Notes: generated by a model not told the origin, from the sequence alone. Shown: positions 23,691 to 32,568, counted from the first letter of the stretch. The stretch is 35,789 bases of DNA from Acidobacteria bacterium Ga0077553 (GCA_001464575.1 LNFE01000163.1:1-35789); one strand, 5' to 3'. Made by a program: numbers and translations.

Positions 23691-25973
23691 ATGCGTCTTC
23701 TAGCCCCGTTCAGCTTATTCGCCGTTGGCGCCGCGCTGGCCCAGTCTCCGAGTTTTGAGCACTCTGTTCAACCGGTGATTAATAAGTCCTGTGTGGCGTG
23801 TCATAACGACCGGTCCGCCGCCGGCGGACTGAACATTGTTCCCTTCCAAAATCAGGCGAGTTTGGCGTCGAACCGCGACGATTGGGAACGCATCATTCAG
23901 AAGATCCGCACGGGCGAGATGCCGCCGAAGGGCATGCCCCGCCCCACCCAGGCCCAGGCCGACGAGCTGATGTCATTCGTCACGGCTGAGTTTGAACGCG
24001 CCGACAAGCTCGTCAAGCCCGACCCGGGCCGCGTCACCGCCCGGCGCCTGAACCGGAACGAATACACGAACACCATCCGCGACCTGCTTGGCGTTGAGTT
24101 CCGCGCCGACCGCGATTTTCCGACCGACGATTCCGGCTACGGCTTCGACAACATCGGCGATGTGCTGACCATTTCGCCCATTCTGATGGAGAAGTACCTC
24201 AACGCCGCCGAACGCATCGCGGCCCGCGCCATCGGCGCCGACCCGCTGCCCAAGCCGGTCGAAAAGCTCTATCACAATCGCGACAAGGCGATCCGCCGGA
24301 TTGACCGCAGCACCATTGAAGCCAGCCATCGCGTCGACTTTGAAGGCGAATACACCATCCGCTTCGGTCTTCCCGGCGAACGCGGCCCGGATGCCGCCCC
24401 CGTGAAGCTGGGCCTGTGGATGGACGGCAAGCTGCTCCAGACGCTCATGGCCGAAACGAAGCCATCGAAGCTCGTCTACTTCAACCCGTATTCCGAAGAA
24501 GAGATGCGCCTTTCGCTCCCCGAGGGCGACCATGTCTTCCGTGTCGGCTTCATAGACGACCCGTTTGTGAAGGACCTCACCGACAAAGAGGCTTACAACA
24601 ACAAGAAGAACAAGTGGCTCGAGTCGATTCTGTTCATTGGACCGTTCCCCGAAAAGACCGAGCGCCCCAGCCGCAAACAGCTGCTGACGTGCGACCCGAA
24701 GTCGGGCGACGCCTGTATCGAATCGATCCTGTCGAAGCTGGCCCGCCGCGCGTACCGCCGGCCGGTGACCAAGGACGAGGTCGCCAAGCTCACCCGCTTT
24801 GTCGGCATCGCCAAGCAAGAAGGGCTCTCCACCGAGCAAGGCCTCCAACTCGCCATCCAGGCGGTTCTCGTTTCGCCGCACTTCCTGTTCCGCGTCGAGC
24901 GCGATTCTGACCCCTCCGAACCGCGGCAGGTCACGGACCTCGAACTCGCTTCCCGGCTCAGCTACTTCCTCTGGAGCTCGATGCCGGATGAAGAGCTGTT
25001 GCAGTTGGCCGAAGCGAACAAGCTCCGCCCCGCACTCGACGGCCAGATTCAGCGGATGCTCGCTGATCCGAAGGCCTCCGCCTTTGCCGAGAACTTCGCC
25101 GGACAATGGCTCGAGATTCGCAACCTCGACAGTGTAAAGCCGGACCCCGTGAAGTTCCCGGCCTGGAACGCCGAGCTGCGGGACGCGATGAAGACCGAAA
25201 CCCGGCTCTTCTTCCAGGCGATGTTGACGGGCAATCGTCCCATGGCCGAGTTTATCGACGCCAAGTTCACCTTCTTGAACGAAACCCTGGCTAAACACTA
25301 CGGGATCGACGGCATCACGGGCAACGAATTCCGCCGGGTGGAACTCTCGAACCCGCAACGCGGCGGCATCCTGACTCACGCCAGCGTGCTCACCGTTTCG
25401 AGCTACCCGACGCGTACTTCCCCTGTCATCCGCGGCAAGTACATTCTGCAAAACATCCTCGGCGCCCCGCCGCCGGCCCCTCCCCCGGACGTGCCTGCGC
25501 TGGACGAAGAGAAGATGGCTACGGCTGGCTCGCTCCGTCAGCAGATGGAAAAGCACCGCACCAATCCGACGTGCGCCTCCTGTCACAATCGTATGGACGT
25601 TCTCGGCTTCGGTCTTGAGAACTACGACGGCATCGGCACGTGGCGGACGAAGGACGGCAAATTCGACCTCGACACCTCTGGTATCATGCCCAACGGCAAG
25701 TCGTTTCAGAACCCGTCGGAAATGCGCGTCGTCCTTCAGTCCGAACTCCCTGATTTCGCCCGCTGCGTCACCGAGAAGATGTTGACCTACGCTCTCGGCC
25801 GCGGTTTAGAGCGATATGATCGGAGAACGATTGAAACGATCACCAAGTCTCTAGCGCCCGCCAACTACCCGTTCCAGGCGCTGGTCAAAGAAATTGTGCA
25901 CAGCCTGCCGTTCCAGATGCGGCGTGGCGAAACACCCCGTGAAAAATCCAGCCAACAGGTAGCCAACCGATGA
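23691..25973 (+). CDS. Exported cytochrome c-like DUF1592/DUF1588-family protein
   Basis: 760 aa from the ATG at 23691, chosen for its signal peptide (MRLLAPFSLFAVGAALAQ); an earlier in-frame ATG lies just behind the tRNA and would bury the leader. The N-terminal heme motif is CVACHND, followed by the RLNRNEYTNTIRDLLG block (DUF1587), a jelly-roll-like middle, the RRAYRRPVTKDEV block (DUF1595), SRLSYFLWSSMPDEELL (DUF1592), the second heme-type motif CASCHNRMD (DUF1588), and a C-terminal DUF1585. These proteins are typical of Planctomycetes and Acidobacteria and nearly always precede a DUF1552 gene, as here (ATGA overlap). Probably periplasmic; activity not established. Confidence 0.93.
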   Translation: MRLLAPFSLFAVGAALAQSPSFEHSVQPVINKSCVACHNDRSAAGGLNIVPFQNQASLASNRDDWERIIQKIRTGEMPPKGMPRPTQAQADELMSFVTAEFERADKLVKPDPGRVTARRLNRNEYTNTIRDLLGVEFRADRDFPTDDSGYGFDNIGDVLTISPILMEKYLNAAERIAARAIGADPLPKPVEKLYHNRDKAIRRIDRSTIEASHRVDFEGEYTIRFGLPGERGPDAAPVKLGLWMDGKLLQTLMAETKPSKLVYFNPYSEEEMRLSLPEGDHVFRVGFIDDPFVKDLTDKEAYNNKKNKWLESILFIGPFPEKTERPSRKQLLTCDPKSGDACIESILSKLARRAYRRPVTKDEVAKLTRFVGIAKQEGLSTEQGLQLAIQAVLVSPHFLFRVERDSDPSEPRQVTDLELASRLSYFLWSSMPDEELLQLAEANKLRPALDGQIQRMLADPKASAFAENFAGQWLEIRNLDSVKPDPVKFPAWNAELRDAMKTETRLFFQAMLTGNRPMAEFIDAKFTFLNETLAKHYGIDGITGNEFRRVELSNPQRGGILTHASVLTVSSYPTRTSPVIRGKYILQNILGAPPPAPPPDVPALDEEKMATAGSLRQQMEKHRTNPTCASCHNRMDVLGFGLENYDGIGTWRTKDGKFDLDTSGIMPNGKSFQNPSEMRVVLQSELPDFARCVTEKMLTYALGRGLERYDRRTIETITKSLAPANYPFQALVKEIVHSLPFQMRRGETPREKSSQQVANR

Positions 25974-27316
25974 TGATCACCCGTAAAGCTCTTCCCCGTC
26001 GCACCTTTCTCCGTGGACTCGGCGCGGCCATTGCGATTCCGGCGATGGATGCGATGGCTCCCGCCATGGCGTCCAGCCAACTGCCCGGCAAGGCGCCCGT
26101 GCGGATGGCCTTTGTCTACGTCCCCAACGGGATCGTCGATCACAAGCTCTGGAACGTGCCGGAAGGCCCCATTGGCGCGCTCCCTCGCCTGTTGAAGCCT
26201 CTCGACGGCTTCCAGGGCGACATGCTCCACCTTGGCAACCTGACCCACAATGGTGGCCGCGCCCTGCTCGACGGCGCTGGGGACCACGGGCGCTGCTGCG
26301 GCGGATATCTCAGTGGCATCCAGCCGCGCAAAACTGCGGTGGACATCAAGGCAGGCATCAGTTGCGACCAGATCGTGGCTAATAAAGTGGGCAGTACCAC
26401 CCGCTTCGCCTCGCTCGAAGTCGGCCTCGAAGACGGTCGTCAGGCCGGCGACTGCGACTCCGGCTACTCCTGCGCCTACACGAATAATCTGTCGTGGCGC
26501 AGTGAAACCCAGCCGATGCCGCCTATCCTGAATCCCCGCGCGCTCTTCGAGCGCCTCTTCGGCACCGGCCAGATCCTGAGCCCGGAAGCCCGCGAACGGC
26601 AGGGCAAGTTCCGCCGCAGCATCATCGACTTCGTCACCGAAGACACCCGCAAGCTCCAGTCGAACCTTGGCCCCACCGATCGACGGAAGCTTGATGAGTA
26701 CCTGTCCTCTATCCGCGCCATCGAAAAGCAGCTCGAGAAGGCCGAGAACGATAACGCCCAGATCAATCCCGGCATGGAGAAGCCCTACGGCATCCCCGCC
26801 GACTTCGCCGAGCACTTTAAGCTGATGACGGACATGATCACCGTCGCCTTCCAGTCCGACATGACCCGGGTGGTCACGTTCCTCGTCACCCGCGAAGGCA
26901 CCTCCCGCTCCTACCGCGAGATTGGCATCTCCGACGGTCACCACCCGCTCACGCACCACATGTTCAATCCGGCGTCGATCGAAAAGGTCGCCCAGATCAA
27001 CACCTATCACGTGAAGCAGTTCGCCGGCTGGCTCGAGAAGCTGAAGGCTTCAAAAGAGGGCGATTCCAACATCCTCGACAACTCGATGATCGTCTACGGC
27101 GCCGGCCTCGCCGATGGCAACCGGCACAATCACGAAGACCTGCCCACGCTGATGTTCGGCAAGGGTGGCGGCGCGTTCAAGACCGGCCGACGCATCGTCT
27201 ACCGCAAGGAAACCCCCATTTCGAACATGTACCTCACCATGATGGATCGCATGGGCGTCAACGTCGAGCACTTCGGGGAATCCACCGGGCGGCTCGACGG
27301 TCTGAACCTGAGCTAG
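25970..27316 (+). CDS. DUF1552 family protein with Tat signal
   Basis: 448 aa. A twin-arginine leader with RRTFLRGLG then a hydrophobic stretch (AAIAIPAMDAMAPAMA) predicts Tat export. The body is the DUF1552 type: RMAFVYVPNGI, a TRFASLEVG block, NLSWRSETQPMPP, NPRALFERLFG, SDMTRVVTFLVTREG and DGHHPLTHH. It is related to the DUF1501/sulfatase-like group. Translationally coupled to the DUF1592 gene (25970-25973 overlap), implying a joint periplasmic complex or pathway; biochemical function unknown. Confidence 0.93.
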   Translation: MMITRKALPRRTFLRGLGAAIAIPAMDAMAPAMASSQLPGKAPVRMAFVYVPNGIVDHKLWNVPEGPIGALPRLLKPLDGFQGDMLHLGNLTHNGGRALLDGAGDHGRCCGGYLSGIQPRKTAVDIKAGISCDQIVANKVGSTTRFASLEVGLEDGRQAGDCDSGYSCAYTNNLSWRSETQPMPPILNPRALFERLFGTGQILSPEARERQGKFRRSIIDFVTEDTRKLQSNLGPTDRRKLDEYLSSIRAIEKQLEKAENDNAQINPGMEKPYGIPADFAEHFKLMTDMITVAFQSDMTRVVTFLVTREGTSRSYREIGISDGHHPLTHHMFNPASIEKVAQINTYHVKQFAGWLEKLKASKEGDSNILDNSMIVYGAGLADGNRHNHEDLPTLMFGKGGGAFKTGRRIVYRKETPISNMYLTMMDRMGVNVEHFGESTGRLDGLNLS

Positions 27317-27320
27317 TCCC

Positions 27321-28370
27321 ATGCAAGCCATTGGCGCGGCCAAACCCCCTCTGGGCGTCATCTTTGACGCCGACCTTGGGAATGCCATCGACGCCGTACT
27401 CGCCATGGCCGTCCTCTACGGATTGGACGGTAAGAACGAGTGCCGCGTAGTGGCCACCACGGTCTCGAAGCATTCGCTCTCCTCGGCTGGGATGGCCGAA
27501 GTGATCGCCCGGTTCTACGCCGGCACGGTTAGCGCGGACTTTGGTGCGGTCGGCCGGGGCTTGCCCGTCGGCATGTCCATCGCCAATAAATCCACCGACG
27601 AAACGCCACTGTTGAAAGCCGTGCTGAACCGGAAGACCCCGGAAGGCAACCCGGTTTATAACCACGGTATTTTGCAGTTGAATGATACGGCGGATGTGCA
27701 CGCGGTGATCCGCAACGCCTACACCTCGCAGCACGATCAAAACTGCATCACGGTGCTCGCCGGCCCCGCCACCAATCTCGCGGGCGTCCTCGGCCTGCCC
27801 GGCGTGAAGGATCTGATCAAGCAGAAATGCAAGGCGCTCGTCTGGGCGCCAGACCGCCTCAGCGTCGACCCCGCGGCTGCCCAAAAGCTGCTCGCCGAAT
27901 GGCCCACGCCGATCTATATCGCCACCCCGGAGCTCGGCGCAGCGGTAAAGTTCCCCGCCAGCGCCGTCGAAACCAATTTCGCCTGGTCGGAAGTGCATCC
28001 CATCGCCGACGCCTACCGCGCCGCGCAGCCAATGCCGTATGAGGCGACTACTGCCGCCGTAGCCGCCGTCCTCTACGCCGTGAAGCCGGAAGGCTTCTTC
28101 ACGCTCTCTCCCGCGGGTGCTGCCACCCTCTCCCCGAAGAATACGATCGTCTGGAAGGCCGGGGCCGGGCAGCACCATCTGCTTCAGCTCGACCCCGCCA
28201 ACAAGGCCACCGTGCTCGAAACGATGACGACACTCGCCAGCGCCAAGCCGGTTCCCCGAGCTCAGCGCCGCCGCCGCCCGCCGGTCGTTGATCCAGCTAA
28301 GGCCGATCCAGCCAAAGCCGACCCAGCCAAACCGGATCCCGCCAAGCCGGTCGAACCCACCAAGCCCTAG
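27321..28370 (+). CDS. Nucleoside-hydrolase-like protein with degenerate metal motif and DPAK-repeat tail
   Basis: 349 aa, starting 4 bp after the DUF1552 stop, with no signal peptide although its two upstream partners are exported. The N-terminal motif DADLGNAIDAVLA (16-28) corresponds to the D-x-D-x-G-x-D-x-D-D-A calcium site of inosine-uridine hydrolases, but two of the Asp positions are Ala (22 and 25). Other family blocks remain, such as ITVLAGPATNLAGVL. Hydrolase activity is therefore doubtful, or the metal site is altered. The C-terminus (from about 320) is a low-complexity Pro/Ala/Asp/Lys tail with about four DPAK units after an Arg run (QRRRRPP). Possibly cotranscribed with the DUF1592/DUF1552 pair. 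Confidence 0.82.
   Translation: MQAIGAAKPPLGVIFDADLGNAIDAVLAMAVLYGLDGKNECRVVATTVSKHSLSSAGMAEVIARFYAGTVSADFGAVGRGLPVGMSIANKSTDETPLLKAVLNRKTPEGNPVYNHGILQLNDTADVHAVIRNAYTSQHDQNCITVLAGPATNLAGVLGLPGVKDLIKQKCKALVWAPDRLSVDPAAAQKLLAEWPTPIYIATPELGAAVKFPASAVETNFAWSEVHPIADAYRAAQPMPYEATTAAVAAVLYAVKPEGFFTLSPAGAATLSPKNTIVWKAGAGQHHLLQLDPANKATVLETMTTLASAKPVPRAQRRRRPPVVDPAKADPAKADPAKPDPAKPVEPTKP
28290..28350 (+). repeat. In-frame tandem repeat coding for DPAK units
   Basis: Roughly 15-base units (GATCCAGCTAAGGCC and variants) repeat four times at the 3' end of the nucleoside-hydrolase-like gene, encoding DPAK(A/P). Unit number could vary between strains by slippage. Confidence 0.7.
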
Positions 28371-28372
28371 CC

Positions 28373-28834
28373 TTACTCCACCCGCTCGTAGAGCAGCAGG
28401 TTCCGGAATTTCTTGCCCGTGGGTAGCGTGCCGCGCGAGTCGATCGTCATGCGCTTCCCATCCGGTGAGATAGTCCGTGTTGCTTCCACGGTAACCTTAC
28501 CGTCCAACTGAAACACCTGATCCACCCGGTCCGGGCTCCGAAGGAAAAGGGCCACGGAATTGTACAGGCTTCCTCCCTGGAAGGGGTACTGCTTCCCGTC
28601 GTACTTCGCGGTGAACTCGGTATGAAATGGCTTGCCCTCCATACTCGTCCCGTCGTGGAGGAACTTCACCCTGTCCCCCTCCTTCACCCACTGCCGCCGG
28701 GACTCTTTCGGCCCTGGCCCCGACTCGTACGTCGAGGCCTCCTTCAGGAACCGCCATTTCCCGATCCCGCGATCCACTTTCGCCTGCGCCAGCAAACCGC
28801 CCGCGGCCAGAGTCAATACATTGCGACGTAGCAT
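28373..28834 (-). CDS. Small exported protein, function unknown
   Basis: 153 aa with a short leader (MLRRNVLTLAAGGLLAQA; RR and hydrophobic run, Sec or Tat). The mature part is about 135 residues, predicted mostly beta (GKWRFLKEASTYESGPGP, DRVKFLHDG, TISPDGKRMTIDSRGTLPTGKKF), similar in look to small lipocalin-like acidobacterial secreted proteins, but I cannot name a family. It is the last gene of the ECF sigma operon, 11 bp after the DUF4097 gene, and converges with the nucleoside-hydrolase gene with 2 bp between stops. Confidence 0.75.
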   Translation of the reverse strand: MLRRNVLTLAAGGLLAQAKVDRGIGKWRFLKEASTYESGPGPKESRRQWVKEGDRVKFLHDGTSMEGKPFHTEFTAKYDGKQYPFQGGSLYNSVALFLRSPDRVDQVFQLDGKVTVEATRTISPDGKRMTIDSRGTLPTGKKFRNLLLYERVE

Positions 28835-28845
28835 CGCCCGATAGT

Positions 28846-30297
28846 CTACTGCACGCTGCGCTGCATGGGAACCGGGGGCAGTGGCGAAGTTGGCGGACTG
28901 GGGGGAAGCGCCTCCGCCGGCTTCTGCGGATCGTTGGTCAAGAACCGGTCATCCGACTTCCGCACCCGGATTTCGCCCCGGTCCGTTTCCAGCAGCAACC
29001 GCGGTCCATTGCCCACGTTGCCGCTCAGCGTTCCGCCCCGCTCCTCTTCTCTCTTTATTAGTGGCGAACCGTAGTCGTTCTCCACGTCGCCCCGCCGCGT
29101 CTTCGCCGCCAGTTCGAACTTGGCCGCCGTCGGCAGCACCAGCTCAATCTCTCCGGCATTGGTCTTGGCTTCCATCTTGCCAAACCCAGTGCCCGAGGGA
29201 CGCAGGGTAATGTCGCCGCGGTCCACATCCAGGTCGATCGAGTCCGTAAAGCCGCTCAACTCTACATCCTTCGACTTCGCCCGCAGCACCAGCGGTCCGG
29301 TCACATCGCTTCCAATCATCGACCCGCCCGCGAACCGCAGCGTTCCCGCCACCCGCTCTAGCCGCAGATTTGTCGAGGGCCCTTCAAATCGCAACTGCCG
29401 GGCAATCTTCCGGAATTCGAGGTCGCCGGAATAGCTGCCATTCACGGACACCGTGCCGCCGATGTTCTCCATCTCCACATCGTCGCCGCGGCCTTTCACT
29501 TCGACATTGCCCTTCACGTTCGTCGCCCGAATGATGTCGCTCCGCCGCAGGTCCGCCCTGACATTGCCGCCCACATTGTTCAAGCGGATCCCCGCGTTTT
29601 CGCTGTTGATGTCCACGTCGCCGCCAACGTTCTCAAGATCAATATCGCCGTAGCGGCCCTTGGTTTCGACCCGGGCGCCCAGGGGCACTTGAATCTCCAA
29701 ATTGGCCCGCATCTGCGGCCCGCTCGAAACCCGGTCGAGGTTGGTGCGGACAATGATCGTGTCGCCCTCTCGCACCAGTTGGAAGTCCGACCTCTTGTCG
29801 TTGAGGTCGGCGTCCTCCCGGCTCATCGCCCGGATCGTCTTCGTTCCGGTTACCCGCACCTCTTCGGAGTCAATGCCTGTAATCCGGGTGTTGCCCCGCA
29901 CGTTGTCAATGAGGATTCGCGGCGTCTTGCCGGCGGCCATCGTCCCGCTCACCGGATATTCGAACGCTTCCCCCATCAACTCCCACGCTCCGAGCGAGAT
30001 CCGGTTGCCCCAAACGTTCCGCTGCTTGATGCCCCAGAACAGGCTGCTGCCCACCACGCAGATGAACACCACCATCACCCACTCTCCGCCGGTCACGCCC
30101 TGCCGCGCGGCGAGCTGCCCTTTCTGATTCCAGACCAGCACCTCAACCAGACGCAGAACACCCCAAGCGATCAGGCCGTAGGGCCAGTATTGACTCAATA
30201 GATCCAAGAGCTGCAGTCCTGGGATGAAGTTTCGCAGCAAGAACAGCAAACCAATCACGATCAGGATGATCGGTCCTGTGATGGAGGCGCGGCGCAT
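28846..30297 (-). CDS. LiaF-like membrane module fused to DUF4097 beta-repeat domain
   Basis: 483 aa. The N-terminus has two membrane helices in the DUF5668/LiaF-like pattern (GPIILIVIGLLFLLRNF, then WPYGLIAWGVLRLVEVL), and a further helix at about 75-90 (VMVVFICVVGSSLFW). From about 125 a long beta-repeat domain of the DUF4097 type runs to about 450 with recurrent G-D-I/V, N-x-G-G-x-V turns (YGDIDLENVGGDVDINSENAGIRL). The tail is proline rich (PPSPPTSPLPP). Likely anchored in the inner membrane with the beta domain in the periplasm; proteins of this type are associated with envelope stress sensing. Starts 3 bp after the preceding gene. Confidence 0.88.
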   Translation of the reverse strand: MRRASITGPIILIVIGLLFLLRNFIPGLQLLDLLSQYWPYGLIAWGVLRLVEVLVWNQKGQLAARQGVTGGEWVMVVFICVVGSSLFWGIKQRNVWGNRISLGAWELMGEAFEYPVSGTMAAGKTPRILIDNVRGNTRITGIDSEEVRVTGTKTIRAMSREDADLNDKRSDFQLVREGDTIIVRTNLDRVSSGPQMRANLEIQVPLGARVETKGRYGDIDLENVGGDVDINSENAGIRLNNVGGNVRADLRRSDIIRATNVKGNVEVKGRGDDVEMENIGGTVSVNGSYSGDLEFRKIARQLRFEGPSTNLRLERVAGTLRFAGGSMIGSDVTGPLVLRAKSKDVELSGFTDSIDLDVDRGDITLRPSGTGFGKMEAKTNAGEIELVLPTAAKFELAAKTRRGDVENDYGSPLIKREEERGGTLSGNVGNGPRLLLETDRGEIRVRKSDDRFLTNDPQKPAEALPPSPPTSPLPPVPMQRSVQ

Positions 30298-30300
30298 GGC

Positions 30301-30537
30301 TCAGTTCCCCCCCGTCATCGGTGGCTGAGACATCGGCGGCGGCCCGGGCATGGGCGGAGCGGGTTGTCCCGGCCCGGCCGTCAGATGCTCGAACAGCTTC
30401 AACAAACCCACCAGCACCAGCAGCACCGGCCAGGACTGGCGGATGCCAAAGATTCCGGCATGGTCGATGGCGAACAAGACGCCCACCGCAATTAGAAGAA
30501 TCGGACCGCGAATCGCGGCAAACAGATTATTGTTCAC
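30301..30537 (-). CDS. Small DUF5668/LiaI-like membrane protein
   Basis: 78 aa from a GTG at 30537 with GAGGGGG about seven bases upstream. The GTG overlaps the end of the preceding gene by 11 bp, a coupling arrangement. An upstream ATG in the same frame (30609) would add a Cys/Arg-rich stretch encoded inside the neighbour, so I reject it. It has two helices with the operon's shared pattern (GPILLIAVGVLFAIDH, then WPVLLVLVGLLKLFEHL) and a Pro/Gly/Met-rich tail (PAPPMPGPPPMSQPPM). Probably a partner of the flanking membrane proteins. Confidence 0.82.
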   Translation of the reverse strand: MNNNLFAAIRGPILLIAVGVLFAIDHAGIFGIRQSWPVLLVLVGLLKLFEHLTAGPGQPAPPMPGPPPMSQPPMTGGN

Positions 30538-31198
30538 GACGCACCCCCTCACCCAACGGCGCTGCCGGGGCTTGCAGCCGCACGTAGAGCATATAGACCC
30601 CCGCCCCAATCAAACCCAACGGCCAGAACTTCAACAATTGCGAAATGCGCAGGAGCTCGAAGTTGTGCAGCAGGAAGATGACGCCAAGCCCGATCAACAC
30701 AATCGGCCCCATCGGAAATCCGCCCTGTCCCGGGCGGGCCGAAACGATCCCGGAGAACTCGTCGACCACCTCGCCCATCTGCCGCCGGCGCGCCGTGTGA
30801 TAGGCCTCAAAAGCCTGATAGATCACCCACGTCGGAATCAGCATCGCAAACAGGAATTGAAGCTCTCCGACGCTGTCGGCGTTCGCCAAGCTAATCAACA
30901 TGCCAAACACCAGTACGTGCACGAGTCCCTTGGCATACTGCGCGTTATAAATCGCGCCAACGCCGGGCAATAAACCAAGAATGAACGCAAGGCCGGGGGA
31001 GATGCTGTTGTTCATGCCAGTCGCATAGGGTGGCGGAGCCGTCGGTGGCGCCGTCCAGGGCGATCCAGCCGTCTCCGTAGCCGGCACATGCTCGGCACAG
31101 TACACGGTGCCGAAGGCAATTTTTTGCGCTTCTGGCTCCAGTTGTTTGCCGCAGATCCGGCAGAATGCCGCCTGGGGCGGTGGTACGTTCTGTTCCAT
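30527..31198 (-). CDS. Zinc-ribbon/TM2-like membrane protein with DUF5668-like C-terminus
   Basis: 223 aa. The N-terminal cytosolic CRICGKQLEPEAQKIAFGTVYCAEH has the cysteine/histidine pattern of a zinc finger. Then a Pro/Thr linker, and a membrane part at about 65-140 (SPGLAFILGLLPGVGAIYNAQYAKGLVHVLVFGMLISL), reminiscent of TM2/B-box-associated proteins. The C-terminus carries GPIVLIGLGVIFLLHNFELL followed by WPLGLIGAGVYMLYV, the same two-helix module found in the next two genes. Between the anti-sigma gene (22-bp gap) and the small LiaI-like gene. Confidence 0.83.
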   Translation of the reverse strand: MEQNVPPPQAAFCRICGKQLEPEAQKIAFGTVYCAEHVPATETAGSPWTAPPTAPPPYATGMNNSISPGLAFILGLLPGVGAIYNAQYAKGLVHVLVFGMLISLANADSVGELQFLFAMLIPTWVIYQAFEAYHTARRRQMGEVVDEFSGIVSARPGQGGFPMGPIVLIGLGVIFLLHNFELLRISQLLKFWPLGLIGAGVYMLYVRLQAPAAPLGEGVRREQ

Positions 31199-31220
31199 GA
31201 TAATATCCCCCGAACTCTAA

Positions 31221-31832
31221 CTACTGCAAAGGCTTAGCTTCATTGGAAGGTACGGAAAGTTTCTCCGCTTCGTTCCGTAATTGATTCTGCCTTTCCATCT
31301 CTTCCTGCTCAGTCCATTCCTGCAGCCGGCTCTGAATCTCAAACACCAGCCGCAGGTTTTCGTAATACTTCACCGCCCGGTTCCAGGCCCGGTGGGCTTG
31401 ATCGTCGACGCTCACCCAGATCTTGACTGGATCCAGGTCCACCGCGCTCAGCGGTCGCACCGGCACCTTAAACACATTCGCCAGCATGGAAAGTGACAGC
31501 ACCGTCATCGCCATGCCCATCGCCATCTTCGGCGCGAGCACCGGACCCAGCCAGCGGCTCAGGAAGCCCTTCAGCCCCGCTGCCCCACCACCGGGGACCG
31601 CCTTGGGCCCGCGTGGCAAATCGTAGAGGATCTTGGTGATCAGCTCTTTGGGCGGCTCCACCGTCGCGGCGCGCTCCATGAAAGCTGCGGCGCCCAACAC
31701 ATCCGCCGCATACTCCCGGCATGCCGCGCAGCTCTCGCGATGCGATTCGAACGCCGCTTTAGCCTCGCCCCGCAACTGCCCATCCACGGCGTCGCAAAGT
31801 AAGATTTCGAATTCGGCGCAGTTCAACTTCAT
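31221..31832 (-). CDS. Anti-sigma factor with zinc-binding zf-HC2 domain
   Basis: 203 aa. The N-terminal anti-sigma domain has the H-x3-C-x2-C zinc site (His31, Cys35, Cys38). A membrane helix follows at about 98-120 (MAMGMAMTVLSLSMLANVF). The C-terminal 80 residues are coiled-coil-like and Glu/Gln/Arg-rich. By family it holds the partner ECF sigma at the membrane. It overlaps the sigma stop by ATGA (31829-31832), the usual arrangement of a sigma/anti-sigma pair. Confidence 0.92.
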   Translation of the reverse strand: MKLNCAEFEILLCDAVDGQLRGEAKAAFESHRESCAACREYAADVLGAAAFMERAATVEPPKELITKILYDLPRGPKAVPGGGAAGLKGFLSRWLGPVLAPKMAMGMAMTVLSLSMLANVFKVPVRPLSAVDLDPVKIWVSVDDQAHRAWNRAVKYYENLRLVFEIQSRLQEWTEQEEMERQNQLRNEAEKLSVPSNEAKPLQ

Positions 31833-32494
31833 ACCAAAGCCACCTGATACTTCTTGAGCAGCCGGGCCAACTCCGCCCGGCCCCGATTCAGCCGCGATTT
31901 CACCGTCCCCTCGGGCACGTTCAAAACCGCGGCGATCTCTTTATAGTCCAATTCTTCGAGGTCCCGCAAAATCACCGTCTCCCGCAGCTCCGGCGACAGT
32001 TTCTGCAGCGCACCCTGCAACAGCTCGCTGGCCTCGCGTCCCGCCAGCAGTCCATCCGCCCGGCCGCCGTGGCCAGCACTGCGCTCTTCGAGCATCGGCA
32101 ACTGGTCTTCAATGGAATCGGTCACCCGGTTTTGCTTCGTTCTCCGGTAGTTGTCAATCAACAGATTCCGCGTCATCCGCGTCAGCCACACAGTAAACGA
32201 ACCCTCGCCCGAGCGAAAAGTTCGCAGCGTCTTAAAGAGCCGCAAAAACACTTCCTGCGTCAGATCCTGCGCTTCGCTGTCCGTCCCGGTAAACCGGTAG
32301 CAAACAGAGTAAACCCGGCGGGTATGCGTTTTGACGAGATCCTCCCAAGCCGTCTCGTCCCCGGCGAGACAGCGTTCCACCAACCGCAAATCAAGGTCGA
32401 AACTTTGGTCCAAGCGATGGTTCCCGCGGAGTGGTGGCGTCAAGCCTTCGGCGGCCGCCCAAATCCCTCGTTCAACTGTAGCAGCCGCTGCCAT
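31829..32494 (-). CDS. ECF-family RNA polymerase sigma factor (RpoE-like)
   Basis: 221 aa. Region 2 at about 40-110 (YRFTGTDSEAQDLTQEVFLRLFKTLRTF and FTVWLTRMTRNLLIDNYRR), region 4 at about 155-210 (LSPELRETVILRDLEELDYKEIAAVLNVPEGTVKSRLNRGRAEL) with a clear helix-turn-helix. It has an N-terminal extension of about 30 residues; a later start is possible but a purine-rich stretch (AGGGAAGGG) precedes this ATG. First gene of a six-gene minus-strand operon that it probably regulates itself. Confidence 0.93.
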   Translation of the reverse strand: MAAAATVERGIWAAAEGLTPPLRGNHRLDQSFDLDLRLVERCLAGDETAWEDLVKTHTRRVYSVCYRFTGTDSEAQDLTQEVFLRLFKTLRTFRSGEGSFTVWLTRMTRNLLIDNYRRTKQNRVTDSIEDQLPMLEERSAGHGGRADGLLAGREASELLQGALQKLSPELRETVILRDLEELDYKEIAAVLNVPEGTVKSRLNRGRAELARLLKKYQVALV

Positions 32495-32520
32495 TTCGCC
32501 CTTCCCTGTCTCCTATGGTT

Positions 32521-32568
32521 TGCCCGTTGCCGGGCAGTTCGTAAACAACTACGAGGATTTGGCATAAT
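32521..32568. promoter_or_regulatory. Divergent regulatory region between the ECF operon and the flippase gene
   Basis: The 118-bp gap (32495-32612) holds a 6-bp perfect hairpin (32521-32526 with 32531-32536, loop TTGC) and CATAAT at 32563-32568, a plausible plus-strand -10 for the flippase/nrdR transcript. I see no convincing -35 and no clear ECF-type GAAC promoter. Confidence 0.3.

Noticed and set aside
28290..28350. Short tandem repeats as a CRISPR array
   Set aside because: Repeats are contiguous, in frame and without spacers; they encode a DPAK tail.
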